Below, piece after piece: positions 1 to 8,823 of a stretch of DNA of 64,000 nt. Made by a program: the position numbers and the translations under genes. Source of the DNA: Christiangramia crocea (GTDB taxonomy: Bacteria > Bacteroidota > Bacteroidia > Flavobacteriales > Flavobacteriaceae); contig NZ_JAJSON010000018.1 of assembly GCF_022410465.1 (NCBI RefSeq), forward strand, positions 62,001 to 126,000, in the 5' to 3' direction. The stretch's first letter is position 1. Every line of letters begins with the position of its first letter. The notes below the pieces were generated by a model. That model ran no database searches. It saw only the letters and a program-made list of their open reading frames with translations, and was not told the origin of the DNA.

Positions 1-164
1 TTTACCGGCTGTCTCCAATATCCCTAAACTCCTTTATTCATTAAGACTCCGCCAGGTCATCCAGATCTTTCCAGTTAGGGAACTCTATCTTCTTTAGCTA
101 CAATTCACGCACAAATATTGCAATGGTAATGAAAAATTATCAATGGCTTATTTAATAATAAAGA
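1..164. other. Left-edge non-coding stretch
   Basis: No gene can be supported here. On the minus strand a short open stretch reads LKKIEFPNWKDLDDLAES and then stops, but it has an in-frame stop just before it and no start codon. It could be a gene remnant or chance. The neighbouring gene in this direction would start beyond the window. Confidence 0.4.
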
Positions 165-563
165 TTAGTCAATTTTCTGTTTCAGGCTTTTTACTGTTGG
201 TGCCATGACCAGAAAAAATAAAACAGCAAGAATAACACCCGTAGAGTTGGCCAGGATATCCCACCAATCGGGAGTTCTGTAACTGGTAAGGGTTCCCTGC
301 AAAACCTCTATCAACATACCAAAGATAAAACAGGCGAATGCCACCCATAGCAGATTGGAAGTATAGCGCTTAAAACTGGAGTTTTTAAAAACAAAAAACA
401 GATTCCACAAAAAGGCCAAAAACAAATATGCTCCGGCATGGAGCATTTTGTCTGTGGGATCAAATCCCGCCATACTAATCTTAAAGTCCATCACTATCAA
501 GGAAAAATAGGTAATGGCACCGGTATAGATCAGTGCAGTAAATAAAAGTATTCTAGCTACCAA
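165..563 (-). CDS. VanZ-like membrane protein
   Basis: Small integral membrane protein of 132 residues with about four hydrophobic segments (roughly 4-24, 43-61, 71-91 and 105-121). The arrangement resembles the VanZ-like family: a [14 protein letters not shown] segment (residues 38-51), an acidic IEVLQG segment (85-90) and a [11 protein letters not shown] segment (98-108). VanZ itself affects teicoplanin resistance, but most flavobacterial members have no known role. The chosen start is TTG, overlapping the last 11 bases of gcvH. An ATG at residue 25 would delete the first membrane segment, so TTG is preferred. It is probably translated with gcvH. Family assignment is fairly sure; function is unknown. 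Confidence 0.75.
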   Translation of the reverse strand: MVARILLFTALIYTGAITYFSLIVMDFKISMAGFDPTDKMLHAGAYLFLAFLWNLFFVFKNSSFKRYTSNLLWVAFACFIFGMLIEVLQGTLTSYRTPDWWDILANSTGVILAVLFFLVMAPTVKSLKQKID

Positions 564-933
564 TTATTTCTTTATATTCTTCAGCAGACAAAAGATCTTC
601 TATTTCAGAGGCATCTGAAAGCTTCACTTTTATCATCCAGCCTTCACCGTAGGGATCAGCATTTACTTTCTCAGGCTCATCCTCAAGACTGTCATTAAAT
701 TCAATGATCTCACCTGAAACGGGCATGAAAAGATCAGAAACGGTCTTCACCGCTTCCACAGTTCCAAAAACTTCTTCTCTTTCCAGAGTCTCGTCCAGGG
801 TCTCTACCTCAACATATACGATATCCCCAAGCTCTCCCTGGGCAAAATCTGTAACTCCTATGGTTGCGGTATCACCTTCTATCTTAACCCACTCGTGGTC
901 TTTTGTGTACTTTAATTCTTGTGGAATGTTCAT
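553..933 (-). CDS. gcvH: Glycine cleavage system H protein
   Basis: Lipoyl carrier protein of 126 residues that shuttles the aminomethyl group between the P, T and L proteins of the glycine cleavage system in the cytoplasm. The lipoyl-lysine is K63 in VEAVKTVSD. The N-terminal KYTKDHEWV and the C-terminal [13 protein letters not shown] match the family closely, and the length is normal. The gene lies 61 bases after sprA on the same strand but has its own consensus promoter in that gap, so it need not depend on sprA transcription. Its end overlaps the VanZ-like gene. The genes for P, T and L proteins are not in this window. Confidence 0.97.
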   Translation of the reverse strand: MNIPQELKYTKDHEWVKIEGDTATIGVTDFAQGELGDIVYVEVETLDETLEREEVFGTVEAVKTVSDLFMPVSGEIIEFNDSLEDEPEKVNADPYGEGWMIKVKLSDASEIEDLLSAEEYKEIIGS

Positions 934-953
934 AGTTTAGTATTATAAGACCG

Positions 954-984
954 CAAAGTTAGTTTTTTAGCGGAATTGTTCAAA
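954..984 (-). promoter_or_regulatory. gcvH promoter (TTTG-N19-TAACTTTG)
   Basis: On the minus strand TTTG (981-984) is followed after exactly 19 bases by TAACTTTG (954-961), a full match to the Bacteroidota -33/-7 consensus. It sits 21 bases upstream of the gcvH ATG, giving a short leader. Confidence 0.75.
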
Positions 985-994
985 TAAGCCTTCG

Positions 995-3900
995 TTAATT
1001 TCCGAAATTATATATCAAAGTGATTCCAGATCTTATAGTAGTTTGAGGAAATGCCGTTGAAACCGCATATTCTGAAAAGCTATGATCGTAATAGAACCTT
1101 GCAGTAAGATTCCTGGTAAGACCATAATCAGCCGTGAAGTTAATTGCCCAGATATCCTGTCCTGAAATGGTTTGATTGTTTTCCAGGTCCAGGTAACGTA
1201 CTATCGTACGGTTCTTTCTATATGAGACATCTGCCTTAAAATTAAGATCACTGCTTAGAATTCGATTCCTGCCTCCAAGGCCTGTGGAGATCTTTAGGTC
1301 CTTAAGCCGGTACCCAAGACCTACAGTATATTCATTACCACTATATTCCGTTAGCAGGTTATTATCAAAACTAAAGGCTAAGGAACGGTCTTTTTCCATC
1401 TGTGCAAGTACCTGAATATTACCCTTCGTCTCAAAATCTATACGAGCAAGGGGGGTAAAAAGTTCAGTGAGTACTACATTAGAATAAAGAATGGGGTTTT
1501 TAAAGTCACCGGCCTGATTCAACTCCTCGGGATTCTCAGGATCGTAATCCAGATTCGTCTGGAACTGGTTCAGTGTATAATCTGATCTGTATCCATGATT
1601 TATCGAGAATCTGCGGAATTTATCCCTGAACCACTCAAATCTCATTAGACCTGTATATTTAAGAGTCCAGTTTGGCAAGGGTGTATCTCTAAAAGGCCCA
1701 AGTTTAACTTTACCCGCATCTTTCCCGGAATAAGCCGAAATAAATGCCGGAAGCAATACAGCCTGATTCGATCTTCCTATACCTCGAGGATAGCCGTCTT
1801 CATCAACATCGTTCGGGTCCAGTCCCAGTTCAGCAGCCAGCCTTCGGGCGATCTCCAGCCTGTTCTCCCTGAAGGTCTGGAAGGTTTCCGAACTGGTCTC
1901 GGTTGATTGACTGAATGCCGTTTTTATAAGAATAGTGGAAATATTGAAGTTCCCATAAGTATATGGTGTTAAAGGCTGATACTCCAGGGAAACGGGATCA
2001 ACCTTATAGTTTTCTGAATAGTTCTCTGAATAATTCTTTCTACCGCTAAGCTCAATAGTGAGATCTGGCAGAAAATCCAGAGTGGCCTGGGCATCCAGTT
2101 GCTCGTTTTCCACAGCACTGTATTGCTGGTTAAAATTCTGGTAAAGGGTTAGCCATCCTCTTTCGGCCGCCATATATCTGATCTCATCCTGGAACCCGAA
2201 AGTAAAGGCTGTCGTAGGCCTAAATGTCCCCATGAAACCAATACTTTCAGTATAGCCCGGCAGAAATATCCCCCGGCTATTGCGGTAATTTACCTGTAAA
2301 CTTTTAATCCCTGTAACTATATTCACAAAGGTGTTATAGCCTTTATTCGTTTTTTGGCGGGGTTCATTTTCCTGCTGCTGTTCATTCTCTTCATCCGGAG
2401 GACCAAGAGTCGGCACACCACGGCTTCTTTCCCGGATACTCTTTGCCGCACTCTGCGGTTTCTTTTCCACCAGTCCAACATAATTATACAGATCCTGCAT
2501 ATTAAGATTTGCATTTATCTGATGGGTGTTTGAGTTCTGGACACTATTCCCGAGATCAGGAATACCTTCCAGCTGATCGAAAATCTGTGAACCTCTTTGC
2601 CACTGGAAATCACCGGTGTAGGAATAAGTTGCCCTGATGAATCGTAATACGGGAACCTTATCAAAAGGCACCTGATAATTCACCTGCAGGGTCTGGTAAT
2701 GCAGATTAGGCTCACCTATGTTCAAGAAATCATCCCACAGACCTATGCTGTTATCTGCAAAACCTTCTTCATCAATATAGTTACGAATTATCCGGTTATT
2801 ACTGGCATTAAATGCAAAGCTCAAAGATTTTGTCAGGTTATAATTAACACCATACTGCCAGTCAAACAAATAATTCCTCTGGTATAAAGTAGGTATTCCA
2901 ATATCATTTTCACTCAGCTCAAGCGATCTGAACTTTTGCTGATTGTACTGTCTGAATATATTTGAGCTCGCATTGATATTGGATGGCAGATAATTAAAAT
3001 TGAAATCCCTCAATAATGCAAAATAATCACTGCTATCCAGAACGGTGATCTTTTTAAGTGGCTCAACAGATTTTTCCGGAAAATTGAACTCATAGGTCCC
3101 GCCTACCCGAATGCTCTGATCCAGACTCTGCTCCACTTCGAAATCACGATGGTTTATCTGGTTATATGAAGTTGAAAAAGTAAAATTTTCCACATCATAA
3201 GGCATCGGCTTTTTCTCTCCAACCCGTTCCTTACGTAAACCTATCACATTTATGCTTTCCCTTTTGGTATAGGATTGAGATTGTTTCTTCACAGCCTCTC
3301 TCTCATCAGCATCCACAATATTCTCCAGCCTGGTATCCAGTTCCACATCCAGAAACTCCTGGTCATATTTTGGAGTAATAAGCTCTTCACCCCTGCTATA
3401 GTTCACCGGGATTTTGACTCCCCATTTCCTTGGAAGCAGTTGCCCCATATTCACATTGGTGACCATATCATATTGCTGCAGGTCTTCCCTGCTTCGCTGG
3501 TTTGGCCCCTGCTCTATGCTTCCGAAGCCTACGGTACTTCTCCTACCGGTTGCCGAAATATTGGCAAAATCGGCAAGGTTACTATCCATACTTACAACTC
3601 CTGCCCAGCCACCTTCATTCTTAAGATCGGAAAGCCTTAATTCATTAAACCAGACTTCCCCGCAAAGATCGGTAACACCATCCACCCTGGTTCCATTTTT
3701 CACACCAAGCATTAGAAGTCTTATATTCCCAAAACTCGGATTTCCTTTTACCCCAAGTCTTAATCTCCCCATATCATAAGGCGCTTCGGCATCTATCTGC
3801 TGAAGTTCCTCAGTAAAGAAATTGAGTTCTGTAGAATTTAAAGAAGGATCTCCCAGTACCGCTGTTTTGATCTGTTGAAGAAGATCCAGCTGCAGGTTCA

Positions 3901-6900
3901 ATCGGTTCACCTCAGGCCATATCTCTTCAGGAGTGGAAGCTCCGAATAAGGTTGGGGATAACGGGATTTCTATCTGATAAAAGTTATCGCTGAAATCGGT
4001 TCCCATTCTAATGAAGGCTACCAGCTGCCCGTCCTTTAGAGGCTGCCTGTTCACCAGGGATTCCGCATGAAGGAACATCTCCAGATTCACATACTGTCGC
4101 ATGTCTACCTGAAAATTCTTGTAAACAGCACGTGCATCCTGAGGCTCCAGCCCACAGGTCCTTAAAGAAAGCGACTGTTCGTTCTGCCTTATATTGGTAT
4201 TGTTCTCATAAAGCTCTTCTCTTACCACTCCCGGAGGAAGCACATAAGGAACAGGCTGACGGTTCTCATTTTCCTCAATATTAACGGCATTCACCTCAAA
4301 AAGCGTGTTGGGGTTACTGGGACGCCCCTCGTCTTCAAAAAGGCTTTGAGTATATCTTCTATAATCTCCTCTAACCAGATCCATGGTTCCAAATCTCAAC
4401 AGCGTAGGATCCTGAAAATCGGAAAGGTACATCCTGATAAAACGAATGGACCTGAAATCGGCAATTCCCCCTATCGCCTCTGTAGGTTCAAAGATTGGCA
4501 CCTTGAACTGAAGCCATCTCACAGGTAGCTCCTGGCCATTTCTTAAAGTGGTGGTAATCTCTTTTACATCAGTTATGTACTGATTGTTGTCAATGTTCAT
4601 TCCGGGGAAGAAAGGCACCTCATATTCAAAATAACTATTGATGGTATTCATCGTATTATCCCGGTTGATATCTTCAGTAGTCGGAAGGGTGGTATTCCCG
4701 CGGTTGGTATCGGTCACCTGGGTAGGTGAGTTCCCCTGGGTACCATTATAATTCCTATAACGCTCAAGTATATTTCCCTCAGTATTCAGGAAATACTCAT
4801 AGTTATCTGCAGACGGGTCGGGAAGATTAGCAAAATCGGAAAAACGTATAGCCTCCTCAGCATCAAGAATTCCATCATAACCCGCATCCTGCTGAGTTCT
4901 CGCGTCCCCTTCGGTATCAAAAGCATAGACTAAAGACTGGTCAGCAGGAACATTTCCAAACGAAGTATTAATGATATTAGCTTCTCCCTCCCCTTCAGGC
5001 AATCCATTCTCATATTGTTTTCGTCCATCTTTCAGGACATCTTCGGAAATATTACCAAGGTTAAAATGAATATTTCCTCCCTGGCTTCCGGAGTTTTCGG
5101 AATAGATATAAGGATCCATCACCCAGAACTGTATGTATTCAACATTCGACTGTTCAAAGTTGGTGGTATTGATGGATCGCATGATCCCTCCAAAATTATT
5201 TGCGGGATTTGGAAGACTATTGCTTCCCGCAGCTGCCGGGTTATAATTGAAAGGACCTCGCTCTTCCGGATTATAGGCCACATCCATGGTATAAACTACC
5301 TGCGGCTGCCCCTGCACCACATCCGTATTCGGGAAGATCTCGTTGAGTGCCACCCGCCTCGCGGCATAGCTTGAAATATCAGAATCACTGATCCCAGAAG
5401 GCCTCCTGTTACTATAGAAAATAGGATCAATAGTGTACCATGACATTTTTGCCCTTTTATATCCAACATTCAGATCTCCGTTTGGAAGCTCTCCTCCAAA
5501 ACCAATAGGCACACTGGAAAGTTCCCAGCTTAAAGGATTGTTTATATCTATCGAGGTCTGGGAAGCCTCAAAATCGTCTATATAAGTCGTTGCCTTGCCA
5601 TCAAAATCGTTGGTAGCAGGCGCACCAGGCACCAAATAGGCAAATTCCCCACGAACCGAAACATTCGATTTTACATCAGTATCAATATTTGGCAATTTAT
5701 TTACCATCCTGGTAAGGAAAGGAACCTCGGTACTGTAATTCAAATTAAGCCCAAGAATTGTATTATTTATTGGCTCATAACTATAATTAGCCTTTTGCGT
5801 TAGAGGGCGTTCTTTCAGATTGACAAAAGTACCTCCAATCAAGAAGTTCTCATTGAACTTATGTTCCACATTTATCCCTGTAAAGCGCTTTGTCTGCTGT
5901 CCGAACAAAGCATTGTTCTCGGTATTCACCTGGATGGGAATATCTGAAGCCAGCAAAGCTTCATCCAGGATCTGCACCCTTCCCAGTTCATAATTCACCA
6001 CATAATCCACTCCTTCCTGCAGGATCCTTCCACCGGCTGTCACGGTAACTGAACCCGGGGGTAAATTGAAACCAATGGGAATGCCTTCCACCTCAGCCGA
6101 CTTATAGCGTCCTTTTAGCTGGAACTTATTCTTATCTGCTTCTTCCTGCTCTGCCTGGGTTTTCGTAGTACGGTACATTGCCCTGAATACATATTTCTGC
6201 TGATTCTCATTCCAGGTTTCTGGGATGGTGTAATCTTCAGTGCCTGTATTAGGTGTTTCATCAAGTTTATCGAAGAGATGCCTTCCGAAAGGTTCGACTG
6301 TGGTAAAAATGATATTTCCATTCTGCGGATCAATCGTGATCTGAGGCACATAATCAAAGAAACCATCTCCACCGTTTATGGGGTCATTATTAGTATTTAA
6401 TTGATCCAGCCTGAAAACCCGAAGCAAGGGTGTCTCAGCCACATCTGGCGGCAAAGTGGTTCCTTCAGCAGGTTTTATATAATTAAGTGGCTGCGGATCA
6501 GTATAAAGTATATTCATCCTGAAATCTTCCCGCTCCAGCTGATAGGCACCAAGACTATAGATATTCTTCATCATCAGGTCCCAAATAGGCTCATTTACAT
6601 TAGTGATGGTACTCTTCAGTAATTTCACCACCAGATTCTGATTTGCTCGAGGATTGGAACCCGTGTCCGGTGTCTGGTCGGGATCATTGACAGTTGAATT
6701 CACCCCATCGTTCGCAAATTCACCCACCTGATAAACTTCCCCGTTGATAGTATACTGAAAGGCGACCGCAAGGACCTCATCATTGCTTAACCTCTGGTTA
6801 AGCGAAATATAACCTAACTGGGTGTTTACTGTATATTCATTTGGCTTAAGCTGCCTCGCGTTCTCAAGTTTAGCATAATCTGTGCCTTCGGAAACCGTCA

Positions 6901-8152
6901 CTCCGCCAAAACCACTTTCAACCGTTGCAATATCACGAATGGCGGGAGTAAGTATAGATTCCTGGGGACCGGTAATACCGAAAGGATTAAAATCGTTATT
7001 CCGGTTATCGGGAAAAGCTCCTGCCGGCTGGTTAAAGAATCCTCCCGGTGGATTGTCCAGACCAATATTCCCAGGAACATTCGTTTCACCAAGATCCTGG
7101 ACGGCCACAATATTCCTGGTGTCGGCAAGGTTCTGAATATTATTGGTCCTGTTGGTGATCCAGACCTGGATCCTTTTTATCTGAATATTGGAGTTAATAA
7201 AAGGGTAATTCCTTAATGCATCATCATAACTATCACGGAAATAATGAGCGAGAAAGAAGTGCCTGTCCTGATCGTAATCCAGCGCAAATTTCTCAAATTC
7301 CTCCACTGTTGCCCCTCCTTCAACATTCACGGTTCTTCTCTCTGACTTCTGTTCTGAAAAGACCCCTGTGATTCGCGTTTTCCCGAATTGAAGTTCTGTC
7401 TTGAACCCAAAAAGGCTTTGAGCGCCCTGGATCAACGCATTATTAAGAGGCATGTTCACATTACCAACCTCAATCTTCTGGACGATATCATCTTCATTGG
7501 GAGTGTATTCCAGTTTCAACTGATTCTGAAAATCAAAGGTCGACTCGGTATCGTAATTGGCAGTGATCTGTAGTCGCTCACCTATCTGACCAAGCAAACT
7601 CAGACTTATACGCTGATCAAAATCAAAGGAAAGATTCCGCCGATTTCTTGGTGAAAATGCCGGATTATCCTGTTTAGTGAACAGCAAACCAAGGTCCATT
7701 TCTACTGAACCCTGAGGGACAATATTAATTTCGCTACCGCCAAAAATGGTCTCAAAGAAATTATTGTTCACATAGAAATCCGGTAAAAGATCTCTTTGAA
7801 TATCTTCTGAGCCTTCCTTTCTACCTGTAAGAGCGTCATTCTTCAGCTTAAAATAATCACGCATTTCCTCGGCAAGCACCAGATCTTCAAATTCTTCAGG
7901 AGTAAGTACCAGGGGAAGACCAAGGTTGATATCTCCCAGGCTTTCCTTATAGAAATAACGGTCAAGAATGGGGTCGTATTCGTATTTAGAGATGATACTT
8001 TCAGGATCGGGAAGGCTTATATCCCCCAGCACATAACCAGTTGCGGTGGTATCCTGCGGCGTTTCCTGAGCCACAGAATCCATCGAAAATACCAGTATTA
8101 TCAGAAAAGTAAGGCGTACCGGTACAGATAATTTAAGGTAGTTGTTCCTCAA
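995..8152 (-). CDS. sprA: SprA, Type IX secretion translocon
   Basis: Very large outer-membrane protein of 2385 residues. It begins with a signal peptide ending near VAQE (about residue 30) and ends in an aromatic-rich beta-barrel strand (TLIYNFGN). Length and sequence match SprA (Sov in Porphyromonas), the 36-strand barrel through which the Type IX secretion system exports proteins and gliding adhesins in Bacteroidota. It starts 5 bases after ruvA ends, so the two are probably co-transcribed. The order ruvA-sprA-gcvH is, from memory, also that of Flavobacterium johnsoniae. The reading frame is intact. No other T9SS core genes (gldK-N, sprE, sprT) are in this window. Confidence 0.95.
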   Translation of the reverse strand: MRNNYLKLSVPVRLTFLIILVFSMDSVAQETPQDTTATGYVLGDISLPDPESIISKYEYDPILDRYFYKESLGDINLGLPLVLTPEEFEDLVLAEEMRDYFKLKNDALTGRKEGSEDIQRDLLPDFYVNNNFFETIFGGSEINIVPQGSVEMDLGLLFTKQDNPAFSPRNRRNLSFDFDQRISLSLLGQIGERLQITANYDTESTFDFQNQLKLEYTPNEDDIVQKIEVGNVNMPLNNALIQGAQSLFGFKTELQFGKTRITGVFSEQKSERRTVNVEGGATVEEFEKFALDYDQDRHFFLAHYFRDSYDDALRNYPFINSNIQIKRIQVWITNRTNNIQNLADTRNIVAVQDLGETNVPGNIGLDNPPGGFFNQPAGAFPDNRNNDFNPFGITGPQESILTPAIRDIATVESGFGGVTVSEGTDYAKLENARQLKPNEYTVNTQLGYISLNQRLSNDEVLAVAFQYTINGEVYQVGEFANDGVNSTVNDPDQTPDTGSNPRANQNLVVKLLKSTITNVNEPIWDLMMKNIYSLGAYQLEREDFRMNILYTDPQPLNYIKPAEGTTLPPDVAETPLLRVFRLDQLNTNNDPINGGDGFFDYVPQITIDPQNGNIIFTTVEPFGRHLFDKLDETPNTGTEDYTIPETWNENQQKYVFRAMYRTTKTQAEQEEADKNKFQLKGRYKSAEVEGIPIGFNLPPGSVTVTAGGRILQEGVDYVVNYELGRVQILDEALLASDIPIQVNTENNALFGQQTKRFTGINVEHKFNENFLIGGTFVNLKERPLTQKANYSYEPINNTILGLNLNYSTEVPFLTRMVNKLPNIDTDVKSNVSVRGEFAYLVPGAPATNDFDGKATTYIDDFEASQTSIDINNPLSWELSSVPIGFGGELPNGDLNVGYKRAKMSWYTIDPIFYSNRRPSGISDSDISSYAARRVALNEIFPNTDVVQGQPQVVYTMDVAYNPEERGPFNYNPAAAGSNSLPNPANNFGGIMRSINTTNFEQSNVEYIQFWVMDPYIYSENSGSQGGNIHFNLGNISEDVLKDGRKQYENGLPEGEGEANIINTSFGNVPADQSLVYAFDTEGDARTQQDAGYDGILDAEEAIRFSDFANLPDPSADNYEYFLNTEGNILERYRNYNGTQGNSPTQVTDTNRGNTTLPTTEDINRDNTMNTINSYFEYEVPFFPGMNIDNNQYITDVKEITTTLRNGQELPVRWLQFKVPIFEPTEAIGGIADFRSIRFIRMYLSDFQDPTLLRFGTMDLVRGDYRRYTQSLFEDEGRPSNPNTLFEVNAVNIEENENRQPVPYVLPPGVVREELYENNTNIRQNEQSLSLRTCGLEPQDARAVYKNFQVDMRQYVNLEMFLHAESLVNRQPLKDGQLVAFIRMGTDFSDNFYQIEIPLSPTLFGASTPEEIWPEVNRLNLQLDLLQQIKTAVLGDPSLNSTELNFFTEELQQIDAEAPYDMGRLRLGVKGNPSFGNIRLLMLGVKNGTRVDGVTDLCGEVWFNELRLSDLKNEGGWAGVVSMDSNLADFANISATGRRSTVGFGSIEQGPNQRSREDLQQYDMVTNVNMGQLLPRKWGVKIPVNYSRGEELITPKYDQEFLDVELDTRLENIVDADEREAVKKQSQSYTKRESINVIGLRKERVGEKKPMPYDVENFTFSTSYNQINHRDFEVEQSLDQSIRVGGTYEFNFPEKSVEPLKKITVLDSSDYFALLRDFNFNYLPSNINASSNIFRQYNQQKFRSLELSENDIGIPTLYQRNYLFDWQYGVNYNLTKSLSFAFNASNNRIIRNYIDEEGFADNSIGLWDDFLNIGEPNLHYQTLQVNYQVPFDKVPVLRFIRATYSYTGDFQWQRGSQIFDQLEGIPDLGNSVQNSNTHQINANLNMQDLYNYVGLVEKKPQSAAKSIRERSRGVPTLGPPDEENEQQQENEPRQKTNKGYNTFVNIVTGIKSLQVNYRNSRGIFLPGYTESIGFMGTFRPTTAFTFGFQDEIRYMAAERGWLTLYQNFNQQYSAVENEQLDAQATLDFLPDLTIELSGRKNYSENYSENYKVDPVSLEYQPLTPYTYGNFNISTILIKTAFSQSTETSSETFQTFRENRLEIARRLAAELGLDPNDVDEDGYPRGIGRSNQAVLLPAFISAYSGKDAGKVKLGPFRDTPLPNWTLKYTGLMRFEWFRDKFRRFSINHGYRSDYTLNQFQTNLDYDPENPEELNQAGDFKNPILYSNVVLTELFTPLARIDFETKGNIQVLAQMEKDRSLAFSFDNNLLTEYSGNEYTVGLGYRLKDLKISTGLGGRNRILSSDLNFKADVSYRKNRTIVRYLDLENNQTISGQDIWAINFTADYGLTRNLTARFYYDHSFSEYAVSTAFPQTTIRSGITLIYNFGN

Positions 8153-8157
8153 TTTAC

Positions 8158-8739
8158 TTACAGCTTTTTTAGAGCCAGTTTTATAATAGATTCTACGGTA
8201 GATTCGGGATTCTCTTTCAAAATCTTGTCTACAACCTTGCCGGCCTGACGCCTGTTATAGCCTAAGATCTCTAAAGCAGATAACGCTTCTTCCTTGTTAG
8301 TATTGTTTTGAGACACGAAAACTTCACCATCTCCAAGCACCTTCAGCACTTTATCCTTAAGGTCAAGAATCACCCTTTGTGCGGTTTTCGCACCGATTCC
8401 TTTTACACTTTGAATGGTTGGCACATCACCAGTAGCAATCGCTTCGGACACTTCCTTGGGATGAAGCGAAGAAAGCATGGTTCGGGCCGTACTGGTCCCA
8501 ACTCCTGAAACGGAAATAAGCAACTTGAATATCTCCCTTTCAGACTTTTCAGCAAAACCATACAAAGTATGCGCGTCTTCTTTTACCTGCAGGTAAGTAT
8601 ATAAATTAATCGATTCAGAATCGGAGATTAGTGAATAGGTATGGAGTGAAATATTTACCGTATATCCAACTCCGTTGCAATCTATTACAACATAAGTTGG
8701 ATTTTTTTCAATTAATTGCCCCTTTAGATGATGAATCAT
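8158..8739 (-). CDS. ruvA: Holliday junction DNA helicase subunit RuvA
   Basis: RuvA of 193 residues, the tetramer that binds four-way DNA junctions and loads the RuvB motor. Visible are the N-terminal OB-fold (about 1-63, MIHHLKGQLIEKNPTYVVID), two helix-hairpin-helix motifs (SVSGVGTSTARTML near 77-90 and SVKGIGAKTAQRVI near 112-125), and the flexible linker leading to the C-terminal three-helix domain (about 147-193) that contacts RuvB. The gene is first in a likely operon with sprA. ruvB is about 6 kb away (14909-15937) on the same strand but not adjacent. Confidence 0.96.
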   Translation of the reverse strand: MIHHLKGQLIEKNPTYVVIDCNGVGYTVNISLHTYSLISDSESINLYTYLQVKEDAHTLYGFAEKSEREIFKLLISVSGVGTSTARTMLSSLHPKEVSEAIATGDVPTIQSVKGIGAKTAQRVILDLKDKVLKVLGDGEVFVSQNNTNKEEALSALEILGYNRRQAGKVVDKILKENPESTVESIIKLALKKL

Positions 8740-8760
8740 GAAAAAAACTTGTATTCAACT

Positions 8761-8791
8761 CAAATGTAGTAAAATAAACCAAAGGCCGAAA
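8761..8791 (-). promoter_or_regulatory. ruvA-sprA promoter
   Basis: On the minus strand TTTC (8788-8791), 19 bases, then TACATTTG (8761-8768). The -7 box is perfect and the -33 box differs at one base. It lies about 22 bases before the ruvA ATG. The element overlaps the 3' hairpin of maeB. Confidence 0.6.
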
Positions 8792-8806
8792 TCAGGTTCA
8801 GCCTTT
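8781..8806 (-). terminator. maeB-ruvA intergenic hairpin
   Basis: AAAGGCCGAA (8781-8790) pairs with TTCAGCCTTT (8797-8806) with one mismatch around a six-base loop. It lies 3' of ruvA's upstream gene maeB only if maeB were read from ruvA's side. Because both genes are on the minus strand and maeB (8824-11112) lies upstream, the hairpin follows the maeB stop codon by 17 bases and is its likely terminator. The T-rich stretch after it is interrupted (TTTGGTTTATTTT), so it may be leaky. Confidence 0.5.
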
Positions 8807-8823
8807 AGTCCGGTATATTAACC

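Noticed and set aside
1-120. Possible end of a gene, LKKIEFPNWKDLDDLAES, at the left edge
   Set aside because: An in-frame stop just before it leaves no room for a gene, and no start is present.
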